Below are positions 8,901-17,007 of a stretch of 36,433 nt of DNA, piece after piece; the first letter of the stretch is position 1, and each line of letters opens with the position of its first letter. Origin of the DNA: a virus. A model generated the notes under the pieces. The model had not been told where the DNA came from and ran no database searches. It saw nothing but the letters and a program-made list of their open reading frames with translations. The translations under genes were made by a program, and so were the position numbers. The DNA lies in the IMG/VR virus record IMGVR_UViG_3300010883_000150, positions 1 to 36,433 of that record, one strand, 5' to 3'.

Positions 8901-9490
8901 AGATGTGCCTGGATGATGGTGCTCAGATTATTCGAGAGCTTGTCACCGCTGACTCTTTGGGTGATTTCGAGCGAATCGGGGGCTGGTCTACAACTTCCAA
9001 TAACGTGTACCTGCTCAAGAACCCTCTGGCTCACTTCACGAGTGCTGGTGGGGGTGTTGAGTACGGCAACTATGTTGGGGTTTTCCAGAACGATAAGGAG
9101 ATGACCTTGTCGCCAGTGCTTCCTACACTCCTTGGTCGCACGGAGTACCAGGCATACATCATTGGTCGTGATGGTATGCCGATTCCAGGGTACAGCGACA
9201 TGGATACGATTCGAGCTATGGGCTACGTCACGGACGATGAGATTTCTAACCAACGGATGGAGTTGACTGCGAATCGGGTCTTGGTGTCTCTGCCTATTGG
9301 GGAGACCCCAGATGAATCTGGGTGGGCTGTGACTTACACCACGGATGGTACTAACGGTGTGGTGGACATTGAGATCGGCCCCTCTTCTTATCTTCGGCTT
9401 GGGGAGGTGGAGTTCACTTTCGATGAAGACCGACCCTCGACTCGTTACCAGGGCACAGGAGCCCTCACTTCGAGCGGTAGGAGCTACTGA
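5987..9490 (+). CDS. Baseplate J-like protein (gp6/gpJ family) with extra N-terminal domains
   Basis: This 1167-residue protein carries the hallmark of the baseplate J family, F535-G-G-T-D-Q-E-S followed by a run of R-A-Q-A-R-L, and then N-L-P-G-V-E-Q-V-K-V near residue 571. The family forms the wedge ring of contractile tails (P2 gpJ, T4 gp6). The J core spans about residues 315-720. A second J-like part at about 896-975 has beta strands, then a helix with a conserved D-V-I-E-A-L and G-V-S-Y-V-V end. The first 300 residues are extra: an all-beta head, then from residue 115 a fibronectin-III-like segment beginning N-P-P-T-N-V-R-V. Typical members have 300-650 residues, so this one is about twice that size. 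It lies between gp25-like and I-like genes, the canonical order. The stop overlaps the next ATG by one base. Confidence 0.9.
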   Translation: MSFAPEFLLPDGSYSSNAYLSTTVDSRFIYGRLSSSQTVNVEVSIRGTAFTSDPDLVLFTEGGFQIPNPEAYPDGLALLSGANAVKVRAVGFGSAYEDATLVLSLVDETTVTFATNPPTNVRVESLKDHVEVTVDGVVGKASSVGYHFYASASAGGGQYGYTKVSNVPVTVPQVYRTATPFAEMSVDVPKQVDVNGFPLSDPMYAQFTMTQRGLTEKVFSTDINEVTEIPTTVSQLQVDMVISSYRESESFRFTHYRDGSGPNNKYVSSLASQPIDQPLYYVVTAVYYDESSRTEVESSFSPEVAATPITLTTVTANLPTPSRSELTKKAALAVHRTHPEVAIQPGSVIRDLVIDPFVTETMRMRVILDFLHRASSFSTLLVIDDPYGTGQSIDATQSAFKQRLAASLFLSKSTDVQSYIDGTFDKLASNVGLRRLSGTAARGEVTFYTKEAPSNSINIPLGTPVIGGGGTYRTTAAVSIPLSSLASYYNPSSREYSVRAGVRSVAVGSDGNVGAKQLTSTTITGMSVKNESACFGGTDQESNLTLSVRAQARLSSVDTGTERGYLQAAANLPGVEQVKVVSAGDSLMQRDYDEDYNKHIGGKVDVWIRGEQTSRVTDSFAFTFETARDIQFELTAHPDAYEFRASDLGLSTENPILEMLDYENPRLGFQNASTGEYFDLTDVEITSYNTIRLSIDVDQPSVDYGDVVLGDYRYRTGSNFILPTQPVRELTSLLGVSSGVISDSVYTLMRPNSPMTTGRSAQAGAYLKVEVPVDTTDLVVPSGALFEVTDEEHLLTGTYVEYLGSLGALPLTIRVTSPDGLTEYRGPYDPSGVFDYTIIDGSQIDPVGIQRVSGGDLVDGASVLVSYRHDENFTVTYESNLMVSSAQEEMDNLKHLTADVLCKETTEVLVNISATVITTNGGRASIADSAIRTSLNSLFLSLGLGDPVRQSDVIEALDRSEGVSYVVMPLVKMCLDDGAQIIRELVTADSLGDFERIGGWSTTSNNVYLLKNPLAHFTSAGGGVEYGNYVGVFQNDKEMTLSPVLPTLLGRTEYQAYIIGRDGMPIPGYSDMDTIRAMGYVTDDEISNQRMELTANRVLVSLPIGETPDESGWAVTYTTDGTNGVVDIEIGPSSYLRLGEVEFTFDEDRPSTRYQGTGALTSSGRSY

Positions 9491-10989
9491 TGGGCTTCTA
9501 TGGCGATGGGGGTGATGGTAGAGGGGGGTCACGGAAAACACGTCGTCTGTTCAACCATGTCCAGAACCCGGCGCAAACAAAGACCGAAACCAGTACCTGG
9601 TTCGCCAGGAGGGACCAGCTTGTAGAGACTATCCTGGATGTCTTTGCAGACGCGCTCCCATCCAACTACGCCTCACATGTTCGAGGGCCTTTCTACTCCC
9701 ACATGTTTCGGGTGATGGCGGAAGGGTTGGCGGAGCTTCAGTTGGAGGCTGAGTTGATCGTAGAGGAGTCCATTGACTTGGGCCTTGTTCGGTCGGATTT
9801 CATCTACCAACTTCTCGGCAAACTCGTGTTCCCGAACACGAACAAAGCCGACCTTCTTATTGATGGGGACGTGTCCATGAGGACCTTCCTTCAGAGCATG
9901 GTGGATTTGCTGTTGGAAGGTGCTCGCAAGGATCCCATCCAGACTGCTGCCAATCTATTGGGGGACGCGAGTGTTGAGATTGTCCCTAAATCTGACCATC
10001 AGTCAGCTACTTCTGCTTGGGGCTTAGGGGACCAGTTCGAGTTCGAGGTCAACGTCATCGCCCACAAGTCAACAGAGGGTGACAGTCAAGACCATTGGCA
10101 CAGGGTCCTTGTGGACTCCCAGGGGGATGGACGAACCATAGGAACCTTCTTCAACAGAGCCGAGCGAATGGAGGTCCATACTCATGACGTGAGAGGGTTT
10201 GCTGTTCAGAGGTACACGGAAGGTACAGGGCAGAGCCATGACCATCAATGTTTCCAGAGGTTCCCAGAGGACCCTTTCATTCTGCAACATAATATCCAAC
10301 TGGTGCTGGCGGCCCTGAAGCCCGCCCACACCCTCTATGAGTACAGGCACCTTTTCGTAGAGGGTTTCGGTGAGCTGTTTCAGGATGACTTCATCATGGA
10401 GCACGAGTCGTGGAGGTACGAGGATCTCAGGAAAAACTGGCGTGGAAACAAGGCTTTACGGGGCAACGGTGACACTGGATCTTCAGATCGTAGCTTGTTG
10501 ATTGACTCCGACCAGGACTTCTCTCGGGTCCCTCCCTACGCCGTTGTTCGCATAGCTGAGGGGGCCAACGAGGGGACCTACCAGGCGGTGGAGGCCCTCC
10601 CCCTTCCAGTCATGTCAGATGGCGTGGCTCGTCCTTACTACACCTCCCCATCGGGGGTCAGCGGCGACGCCACTGTCACCAACGGAGAGGTGGAGGACAC
10701 AGAGGCGGATTTCTCGGTTCTCGTGTCAGGAGAGAAGTTGGTGTTCACGGAAGGTCCAAATACTGGGACCTACCGGGTAGCATCTTTATTGGGAAGCCAC
10801 GGAGGGCCTGTTGGAAAAACTGAGGGGCCTGCTACACGACTTCGGTTGGCTCATTCGCTGCTGCGGATGCGCCCTCGGATGACGTATGTGGTTGAAGAAC
10901 AATCTTACCAGGTGGGCTTGGACCGCCTTGGAGAGTCGGAGCCTACCTTTGTGGTTGGAGAGGACAGCACTTCCCAGTTCATTCTCTGA
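9490..10989 (+). CDS. Tail protein I-like baseplate protein with HxH motifs
   Basis: This 499-residue protein starts at the ATG overlapping the J-like stop, with TAGGAG about seven bases upstream. Residues about 40-150 are helical with Leu, Glu and Arg spacing and a F-A-D-A-L-P-S-N-Y segment, similar in style to P2 gpI and related proteins that link the wedge to fibres. Position after the J-like gene is the main support; sequence similarity alone is weak. The middle contains three H-x-H motifs: H202-W-H204, H230-T-H232 and H250-D-H252, with Cys254 close by. The C-terminal part, about 335-499, looks all-beta with two similar segments (I-A-E-G-A-N-E-G-T-Y-Q-A and F-T-E-G-P-N-T-G-T-Y-R-V), suggesting a duplicated beta-module near residues 356 and 422. 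Confidence 0.72.
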   Translation: MGFYGDGGDGRGGSRKTRRLFNHVQNPAQTKTETSTWFARRDQLVETILDVFADALPSNYASHVRGPFYSHMFRVMAEGLAELQLEAELIVEESIDLGLVRSDFIYQLLGKLVFPNTNKADLLIDGDVSMRTFLQSMVDLLLEGARKDPIQTAANLLGDASVEIVPKSDHQSATSAWGLGDQFEFEVNVIAHKSTEGDSQDHWHRVLVDSQGDGRTIGTFFNRAERMEVHTHDVRGFAVQRYTEGTGQSHDHQCFQRFPEDPFILQHNIQLVLAALKPAHTLYEYRHLFVEGFGELFQDDFIMEHESWRYEDLRKNWRGNKALRGNGDTGSSDRSLLIDSDQDFSRVPPYAVVRIAEGANEGTYQAVEALPLPVMSDGVARPYYTSPSGVSGDATVTNGEVEDTEADFSVLVSGEKLVFTEGPNTGTYRVASLLGSHGGPVGKTEGPATRLRLAHSLLRMRPRMTYVVEEQSYQVGLDRLGESEPTFVVGEDSTSQFIL

Positions 10990-11057
10990 TCGCAATCTTC
11001 CTTCTAGCGGGGGGAAGAAGGTGAGGACCCGGCAGTAAACGACGGAGCGGATAAAAC
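10990..11057 (+). promoter_or_regulatory. Leader of the first fibre gene with two competing weak hairpins
   Basis: The gap contains a pyrimidine run followed by a purine run. Two alternative 6-base-pair stems are possible: TCTTCC 10996-11001 with GGAAGA 11013-11018, or CCTTCT 11000-11005 with AGAAGG 11016-11021. They exclude each other. No T-tract follows, so it is not a standard intrinsic terminator. The SD of the next gene is GGAG at 11044-11047, ten bases before the ATG. Confidence 0.3.
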
Positions 11058-14000
11058 ATGGCAGCCATCATCAAAACCATCAGAAACGGCGACGCAGCCA
11101 CTGCGGTTGTTGGCGCGAGCAGGGACGATCTTCGTCCCGGCGATGTCGTCACTTGTACGGCTGTTGACCCGGCTCTGACGGCAGAGGGCTACCGTTGGAC
11201 GCTGGCTTTCACTCCAGAGGCACTGGACGGGTCCGATTCCAGCGCATCTCTACTGAGTCCCCCTGGGGAGTTGGATGACCACTGCAAGTTCGTCATCGAC
11301 AATGAGGGTGCCTACCTCATCCGCCTCATTACAGACCCCGGCACTGAGCACGAGTCCACCCAGTTTGTTCGGCTCCGGTTCCTGACCAAGTTCGGCTCCC
11401 TCAAGCTCCTGGCCGCCGGAGAGCGGCGCGATGGCACAGGCATCATCCCTGTGGACGCCTCCACAGAGGGTTGGGCCAACGACCAGAACTACAACCTCCA
11501 GGAACTACTGCATCACATCTCCCGGACAGCTATTAGCTCAAGGGTCCTCTACGTCGATTCCAACCGTGGCAACGACTACTCGAACAACCAGAACACAGAA
11601 GAGGCTGAGGATTACGGGGACTTCTGGAAGATCCAGGACGCTATCGACTCGGCGGTTGCTGGGGGACATTGTGGGGTTCCTGCGACGGATGGCACGCCGT
11701 GGATGATCATCGTCCGGCCAGGGCGCTACGTTGAGACGCTCCAGGTCCCTCAAGGAATCCACCTCATTGGCGGGCCTCACGGAAGCGGCCCGCTGGTAGA
11801 CCTGGAAACCGATGGTCAGGGTTCGAACCATGTCTTCGAGTTGGCTGGGGGGATGTCCTCGGTTTCAGGGATAGTGTTCCGCAACAACGATGGGGTTCCT
11901 ACGTCTGGGCTGCTGCATGTCCACGAGGGCGACCTCCGTATTCGGAACTGTCGGCTGCTCCAAGAGTCTGACGAGGCGACGACTGGTCCTTGCATCTCGA
12001 TGGATGAGGCCCGCGTTTGGGTGAACGAGACCCAACTCGAATCTATCGCGAGCACCAGTGCTGAGCGATTCGTCCTCACAATGGTGAATGGGTCTGGCCT
12101 TCGTATGGCCGATTGCTCGGTCAAGGGTGCGTCCGGCATTCTCTCTACGGGAGAGCGCGGCGAGATTCGAGTGGTGGACTCGATCATCGAGGCCAACCAC
12201 GGCGATGCAGACACCGTTTGTATCAGGAGTTGGGGGGCCGTCTCGGTCCTACGAAGCTCCTTGTTCGCTCAAAACACCGCGACAGGAAGCTCCATTTCAG
12301 TCAACCCGGACGGCACAGGCTCCACAGTGCCGATTCATCTGGCCGTGACCCACAGCACCTTGCTGGGGGATCTGCGGTTTGACACCACTAATCAGGTAGA
12401 TGCCCCGGTTTTCCTGAGTTCTGTGGGTGTCGATCCAACCCGCATCAAGTTTCTACCGAGCGAAGCGGACGTAAACCTCACCCACTTCACGGCGGGCGAG
12501 AGTCTGGCCTACTGGGCAGAGAAGGAGCTTCACGAATCTTCGTTGTTTACGGGGCCTATCCCAGCGGATTCCGTCCAAGAGGCGCTCGACAGGATCCTGA
12601 ACCTCGCTATCAGTGTGGTCACGCTCGACGACGCCTACGATGGCATCATCGACCACGGAACCAACCCCCCAACTCGGGGTGAGGGCCACGGCAACAAGAT
12701 TGTCGCGGATGCTCTTGGGCCAGGTGGTGAAGGCATCCCAGTCCAGATTGTGGACAAGGAAGCACCAGACGCCACAGCCGTCATGGGCAAGACCCGAGGC
12801 CGTCTCCAGGTGGTCTCGAACATCGAAGTCGGAGCTATTGACGCACCGGAAATCAACCTCGACCCCAACCCGTTCGGCATGGGTCCTTTGCTTGGTCTCG
12901 GACAAACGGTGTGGCCGGGAGGCGGACATCTGGCTTCGGCGACCATTCGAGCCAAGGCGACAGACGCAGGGTTCAACTACAACCTAAGACTCCAAGCTCA
13001 GTCGAGTAACGAGGACTCGGCTGTCGGTTCGGTTCATGTCGAGGGCGCTCCCTCGACTCACGCAAACCACGGTGGTGGTCACGTTCTCCTCCAGGGTGGC
13101 TCCGGCCTCCAGGGTGGCTCTGTTGCACTGGCACCTGGTCTCGGCGCTTCTATGGCGACGGGGGACCCAGATGCAGGTTCTATTTGGTTGATGGGTGCGG
13201 GCACTCCAGCAAGCATCACGGCTGGAGGGGCCTTCGTCGGTCTTGAGGCCGGGGAGCTAATCCTCGGCACGCCTCACGGGACCGCCGTTGTAGATGTTCT
13301 GGCAACGGATGCTCTTGCGGATGTGCTGACCAAGATCAACGCTTCGCCGTTGATGACCGCCGTTGATGACGGTGGTTTCCTCAAGATCCTGGCAGGAACC
13401 CAGGGTCAGATGTCAGATGTCTGGCTCGTGAGCTGTTCAACTGCTGCGTTGAACACTGCTCTGGGCGATCTCACAGCAGCCGCAGTCACCCGTATCGACG
13501 GCAAGTTTACTGACCTTTTTGCGGTCCAAGTTCAAGCGAATCACGAAGTAGCCTTCGGAACCCACGGCGCAGTCGGGCCGATGGTCTACAACTCCGAGAC
13601 TGGCAAGCTCACCGTTCCAGGACTTATTGACCCTTGGGGCATGATCTTCAAGGAGGTGGACCACACCCTCGCAGATGAAGCGGGCATCCACCCGCAGCAA
13701 GGCGAAGGCGGGGTCTTCGTCTCCGACGGCACTGGCGGCCTCGTTGACAACCACCCGTACTACCGGGGAGAAGCCGATGGCGGTGGTGTCGAGCAAGACC
13801 CAGTGGCCTTCGTACTCTCAGACGGTTCCGGGAACGCGACCGAGGTAGCCTTCTGGTCCGCCGACGGTGTGCTTGGCGGGGACGAGAACCTGTGGTGGGA
13901 CTCCACCAATGGGCGGCTGGGTGTCAACAACCCTGCTCCCACAGAGGCCCTCGACGTAGACGGCAACGCCAACATCACTGGGAACATGGTGGTTGGTGGG

Positions 14001-15437
14001 GACCTGACGATTCAGGGCTCCACTACGACCCTGAACACCCAGACGGTCACAGTCGAAGACAAGAACATCGAACTGGGGACAGTCGATAGCGGAGTACCTA
14101 CTGACGTAACTGCTGATGGCGGTGGACTCACCCTGCTGGGGGACACCAACAAGACCCTCACCTGGGACATGGCGACAGGGGCTTGGCATTTCAACCAGAA
14201 CCTCAGCACGGTCGGCTCAGTCGGCACCTTGACCCTCGACAGCGAGGGGTCCCTTGCTGGGAACATGGGCCTCTGGGCTGATGGCTCCCACCTGGTCGTA
14301 GGCAGCAAGACGAACAACGACTTCTTCGTGTTCCTCAACGATGCTGAAACGCTCCAAATCACCCGAGGGGCTTTGTGGACCGCGTACACCTCGCACGGTG
14401 GAACAGGTGACCACTACTTTGTCGGCAAGGTTGGTATTGGGCTGAACAACCCGTCCGCCGCCCTTGAAGTGGTCGGTGGCTTGGTGGCCGATGAGTTCGG
14501 CCCCATCGCATCCACGGGGAACATCTCCGCCGAGAGCGGAGGCAAGACCCTCACGCTTGATGTGGAGGGTGTCCACGCAGGCACCGCCTCCTTGGTTGCC
14601 GACGGTTCCCACCTCGGTCTCCGCAGTGTGACTGGCAACGACCTGATGATTTACCTTCAGGATGCCGAAACGCTCCAAATCACGAGGAGTGGGTCATTCG
14701 TCAGGTACACCTCCCACGGAGGAGGTGGCAGCCACAGCTTCGCAGGCCAGGTGTCCATCGGTACGGACACCCCGACGCTCGGCAAGGCCCTGACGGTTGA
14801 CGGCGATGTGAAGATCACAGGTGTCCTGGACCCGACGGCGCTTGTCATCACCAACCAAGCAGACGGACCTCCTCTGGCTGAGGGCGAGACTGCTCTCTGG
14901 GTTGATGAAGCCGGAGCCTTGAAGGTTCTTCGACGCCTTGAGGGAGATCCTGAAGAGGGTGTCGCGGACACTATCGTTACTGCGAGTGAAGCAGGCGCAG
15001 GTATTGCTGCGGGTAATGAGGGCGAAGTCCAAGTCTCGAACGGGGCCGGAGGCTTCGTTGCCGCTACTGGGCTCAAGTTCGATGCAGGCCCTGAGCAGCT
15101 TACTGTTCCTGGCTCGGTTGTTCGCAAGCGAACGACGGTGATCGCACCTGGGGTCCCGGTCGTCGTCAACTACCACGTCGTACCGTCCGACTACTATATC
15201 GGTGCCGACACGAGCGATGAAGATGTAGTGGTTTGGTTGCCGATTGGTCAACCGCCGGGTCGTGAACTGGTCATCAAGAACGAGAAGGACGCGAACAACG
15301 TCATTGTTCGCGTCGGTACTGAGGTGGACGGCGCAGTCGGGTTTATCGACAACTGGGAAGAAATCACACTTAGCCCCTTCCAAGGGCTGAAGGTCCTTGC
15401 AGGTGTCGCTACGTCCTCCACCTGGTTCATCATCTAA
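11058..15437 (+). CDS. Tail fibre/tailspike-like protein with a beta-helix and fibre repeats
   Basis: This 1459-residue protein is modular. Residues about 164-455 read like a right-handed beta-helix (pectate-lyase-like): V-D-S-N-R-G-N-D, a D-A-I-D-S-A-V segment, I-I-V-R-P-G-R-Y-V-E-T, then repeated short strands with V-x-D-S/V-x-x-S turns. Residues about 728-805 form a small beta-domain with D-A-L-A-D-V-L-T-K-I-N. From 952 onward come fibre elements common in phages: three G-x-x-G/S-I-G/V-x-x-x-P-x-x-A-L-x-V segments (952, 1123, 1230), a G-D-L-T-I-Q-G-S-T-T-T-L-N-T-Q-T element followed by V-E-D-K-N-I-E-L-G, and two 107-residue repeats. The last 80 residues form a tip-like domain ending W-F-I-I. 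It is probably a trimeric receptor-binding fibre. The beta-helix could bind or cleave polysaccharide, but I cannot assign catalytic residues. Confidence 0.85.
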   Translation: MAAIIKTIRNGDAATAVVGASRDDLRPGDVVTCTAVDPALTAEGYRWTLAFTPEALDGSDSSASLLSPPGELDDHCKFVIDNEGAYLIRLITDPGTEHESTQFVRLRFLTKFGSLKLLAAGERRDGTGIIPVDASTEGWANDQNYNLQELLHHISRTAISSRVLYVDSNRGNDYSNNQNTEEAEDYGDFWKIQDAIDSAVAGGHCGVPATDGTPWMIIVRPGRYVETLQVPQGIHLIGGPHGSGPLVDLETDGQGSNHVFELAGGMSSVSGIVFRNNDGVPTSGLLHVHEGDLRIRNCRLLQESDEATTGPCISMDEARVWVNETQLESIASTSAERFVLTMVNGSGLRMADCSVKGASGILSTGERGEIRVVDSIIEANHGDADTVCIRSWGAVSVLRSSLFAQNTATGSSISVNPDGTGSTVPIHLAVTHSTLLGDLRFDTTNQVDAPVFLSSVGVDPTRIKFLPSEADVNLTHFTAGESLAYWAEKELHESSLFTGPIPADSVQEALDRILNLAISVVTLDDAYDGIIDHGTNPPTRGEGHGNKIVADALGPGGEGIPVQIVDKEAPDATAVMGKTRGRLQVVSNIEVGAIDAPEINLDPNPFGMGPLLGLGQTVWPGGGHLASATIRAKATDAGFNYNLRLQAQSSNEDSAVGSVHVEGAPSTHANHGGGHVLLQGGSGLQGGSVALAPGLGASMATGDPDAGSIWLMGAGTPASITAGGAFVGLEAGELILGTPHGTAVVDVLATDALADVLTKINASPLMTAVDDGGFLKILAGTQGQMSDVWLVSCSTAALNTALGDLTAAAVTRIDGKFTDLFAVQVQANHEVAFGTHGAVGPMVYNSETGKLTVPGLIDPWGMIFKEVDHTLADEAGIHPQQGEGGVFVSDGTGGLVDNHPYYRGEADGGGVEQDPVAFVLSDGSGNATEVAFWSADGVLGGDENLWWDSTNGRLGVNNPAPTEALDVDGNANITGNMVVGGDLTIQGSTTTLNTQTVTVEDKNIELGTVDSGVPTDVTADGGGLTLLGDTNKTLTWDMATGAWHFNQNLSTVGSVGTLTLDSEGSLAGNMGLWADGSHLVVGSKTNNDFFVFLNDAETLQITRGALWTAYTSHGGTGDHYFVGKVGIGLNNPSAALEVVGGLVADEFGPIASTGNISAESGGKTLTLDVEGVHAGTASLVADGSHLGLRSVTGNDLMIYLQDAETLQITRSGSFVRYTSHGGGGSHSFAGQVSIGTDTPTLGKALTVDGDVKITGVLDPTALVITNQADGPPLAEGETALWVDEAGALKVLRRLEGDPEEGVADTIVTASEAGAGIAAGNEGEVQVSNGAGGFVAATGLKFDAGPEQLTVPGSVVRKRTTVIAPGVPVVVNYHVVPSDYYIGADTSDEDVVVWLPIGQPPGRELVIKNEKDANNVIVRVGTEVDGAVGFIDNWEEITLSPFQGLKVLAGVATSSTWFII
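14217..14857 (+). repeat. Two tandem 107-codon fibre repeats inside the 1459-residue protein
   Basis: Two copies of a repeat lie 321 bases apart. The best-preserved block, GAAACGCTCCAAATCAC, is identical at 14346-14362 and 14667-14683, and encodes A-E-T-L-Q-I-T-R in both. Around it both copies carry T-L-T-L-D, A-D-G-S-H-L, Y-T-S-H-G-G and a G-x-V-x-I-G-x-x-x-P ending. Outside the identical block the DNA has diverged, so the duplication is not recent, or it is held by selection on the protein. Confidence 0.75.
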
Positions 15438-15534
15438 ACCTCAGTCCTTCAGTCGGTTGCCTGTTTATAGTCAGGACTCAGGTGAGGGAGCGTGTCGTGC
15501 GACACGCCTGTGCAACCAATAGGAGAGGCCAGCC
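15438..15534 (+). promoter_or_regulatory. Intergenic leader with a perfect hairpin between the two fibre genes
   Basis: The 97-base gap holds a perfect inverted repeat: GCGTGTCG 15490-15497 pairs with CGACACGC 15500-15507 around a two-base loop, or as a 7-pair stem with a GTGC tetraloop. No T-tract follows, so it is more likely an RNA processing, stability or regulatory element than an intrinsic terminator. An AT-rich TTTATAG lies at 15464-15470. The SD of the next gene is AGGAG at 15521-15525, nine bases before the ATG, and is not inside the stem. Confidence 0.5.
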
Positions 15535-16983
15535 ATGTCACATTTCTTTACCAAGGATCGCCAAGAAGCTCTTGGGATCTTCCATCTTGACGCTCTCGCG
15601 GCTGGCGACCTTCTCATGGTCGTCGATAGCGATGGCGATCTTTCAGTTCAAAGTGCGAGCCCCGCAGGGTCTCTGTCACTACTCGGCATCGGTGACGGCG
15701 CTGAGGGTGACGTTCTCAAGTGGAGCGACGCTGCTACGGCTTGGGTCGCTGGAGTGGGCGGCGCGGTCGATGAACTCAACGAACTTACTGACGTAGACAC
15801 CTCGGCCATCGTTGGCGATGGTCAGGATGGCTACGTCCTGACGTACAACCATGCTGGTGCCAACTTCACGATGCAGGCCCCTGTCGCAGGCGACGGAGGA
15901 GCTACCACGCTTGGTGGACTCGGCGACGTAGACACCTCGGGCGCAGGTGCAGGCGCAGCTCTTGTTTTCGACGCTGACTCTGGCAACTGGGTTGTCGGTG
16001 CCTTCTCGGCAACTGACCACGACCACGACGGTGCTTACCTGGCCGCTACCGCTGAGTGCGCTACGGCCACGACAGTGAAGCAGGGTCAGTGGGATACAGC
16101 CTTTGGTTGGGGCGACCATTCCGCACAGGGCTACGCCACCAGCACTGGGATCCCAGACGGCACGACCAACGGAGACATTCTCTCCTGGCTGGATGGTGCT
16201 TGGGTCGCAGAAGCTGCCCCTGTCCATGATGGCGTAGCCACCGTCAACGACATCGCTCCAGATGGTGAGGGCAATGTTGACCTTGGCCTCAGTGACTCCA
16301 ACTGGAACGAAGCTCATGCTTGGGGCGACCACGCGGCTGCCTCATACCTGACAGCTTTTACTGTCGCGGGGATCGCAGACGGTCAAGGCATCGCTTGGAA
16401 TGAAGCGGGTGCTGAGTTCCTGCCCGTAGCTCTCGGAGGCGGCGGCGCTGCTGCTCTCGATGACCTCGATGACGTGACTGCTGCTGGCCTTGGAGCTGAG
16501 AGCGCAGGAGCGGTCCTTGAGTTTGTCTGGAACGAAGGCGCAGCCACAGGCCAGTGGCAGCCTGGTGCGCCGGGTGGTGGTGACAGCGAAAGCGCCAAGT
16601 ATTTCTGCGACCCTGGTCCTGAATCCGGTCAGATGGTTGAGCTTGAACTGACTGACGTGTCTGGTGCAGTCACTCCGCTGGGGGCCGAGAACGTCCTCGT
16701 CATGGTTGCAACTATTGCTGCGACCTCCAAGGCGGTTGAGGTCCCGGACTTCACGGACGAGCAGGCAGCGGGCCGTAAGATCACCATCATTGACGTGCTC
16801 GGTGCAGACGAAGAGACCAACCCAATCAGCGTTGTCATCGAAGCACCAGGCGGTGGTACGGCGGGTACAATCAACGGTGATGCCTCTATTGACCTCTCAG
16901 ACAATGCCGCTCTCTCGATTGTCTGCACCGGAATGCGTGTAGACAATGATGCGTCCAAGGGTCTGATGTGGATCATTGTCTAA
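15535..16983 (+). CDS. Tail fibre protein with DVDTS and WGDH repeats
   Basis: This 482-residue protein is built from repeats typical of phage tail fibres. L-T-D-V-D-T-S (from residue 83), L-G-D-V-D-T-S (45 residues later) and L-D-D-V-T-A-A (later) each precede a G-x-x-L-x-F/Y-(D/N) strand. W-D-T-A-F-G-W-G-D-H at about 186 and W-N-E-A-H-A-W-G-D-H at about 257 are classic fibre-shaft units, each followed by a Y-A/L-T segment. H162-D-H164 lies in D-H-D-H-D-G, a known fibre signature. The final 100 residues hold G-R-K-I-T-I-I-D, then I-N-G-D-A, ending M-W-I-I-V, similar to the tip of the previous protein. Composition is Ala, Gly and Asp rich with few Lys. A shaft plus tip role in host recognition is likely. 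Confidence 0.87.
   Translation: MSHFFTKDRQEALGIFHLDALAAGDLLMVVDSDGDLSVQSASPAGSLSLLGIGDGAEGDVLKWSDAATAWVAGVGGAVDELNELTDVDTSAIVGDGQDGYVLTYNHAGANFTMQAPVAGDGGATTLGGLGDVDTSGAGAGAALVFDADSGNWVVGAFSATDHDHDGAYLAATAECATATTVKQGQWDTAFGWGDHSAQGYATSTGIPDGTTNGDILSWLDGAWVAEAAPVHDGVATVNDIAPDGEGNVDLGLSDSNWNEAHAWGDHAAASYLTAFTVAGIADGQGIAWNEAGAEFLPVALGGGGAAALDDLDDVTAAGLGAESAGAVLEFVWNEGAATGQWQPGAPGGGDSESAKYFCDPGPESGQMVELELTDVSGAVTPLGAENVLVMVATIAATSKAVEVPDFTDEQAAGRKITIIDVLGADEETNPISVVIEAPGGGTAGTINGDASIDLSDNAALSIVCTGMRVDNDASKGLMWIIV
15790..15940 (+). repeat. DVDTS fibre repeat, conserved at DNA level
   Basis: The 16-base word GACGTAGACACCTCGG occurs at 15790-15805 and again at 15925-15940, exactly 45 codons apart, in the same frame. 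It encodes D-V-D-T-S in both copies. The identical codon choice suggests recent duplication or recombination between fibre modules. Confidence 0.7.
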
Positions 16984-17007
16984 TGAGGGGGCTGATGGAG
17001 TCCTCAG
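16984..17007 (+). promoter_or_regulatory. Short leader with a small stem around the ribosome binding site
   Basis: TGAGG 16984-16988 can pair with CCTCA 17002-17006, and CTGA 16992-16995 with TCAG 17004-17007 plus two inner GC pairs. The SD (GGAG 16997-17000) lies inside either loop, seven bases before the ATG at 17008. The stems are short, so an effect on translation is only a possibility. Confidence 0.3.

Noticed and set aside
8621-9541. A 306-codon minus-strand frame opposite the J-like gene
   Set aside because: The + strand protein has recognisable J-family motifs here. The antisense product is Arg, His and Ser rich without domain features.
10996-11021. An intrinsic terminator after the I-like gene
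   Set aside because: The possible stems are only six pairs, compete with each other and lack a T-tract; kept only as a weak leader structure.
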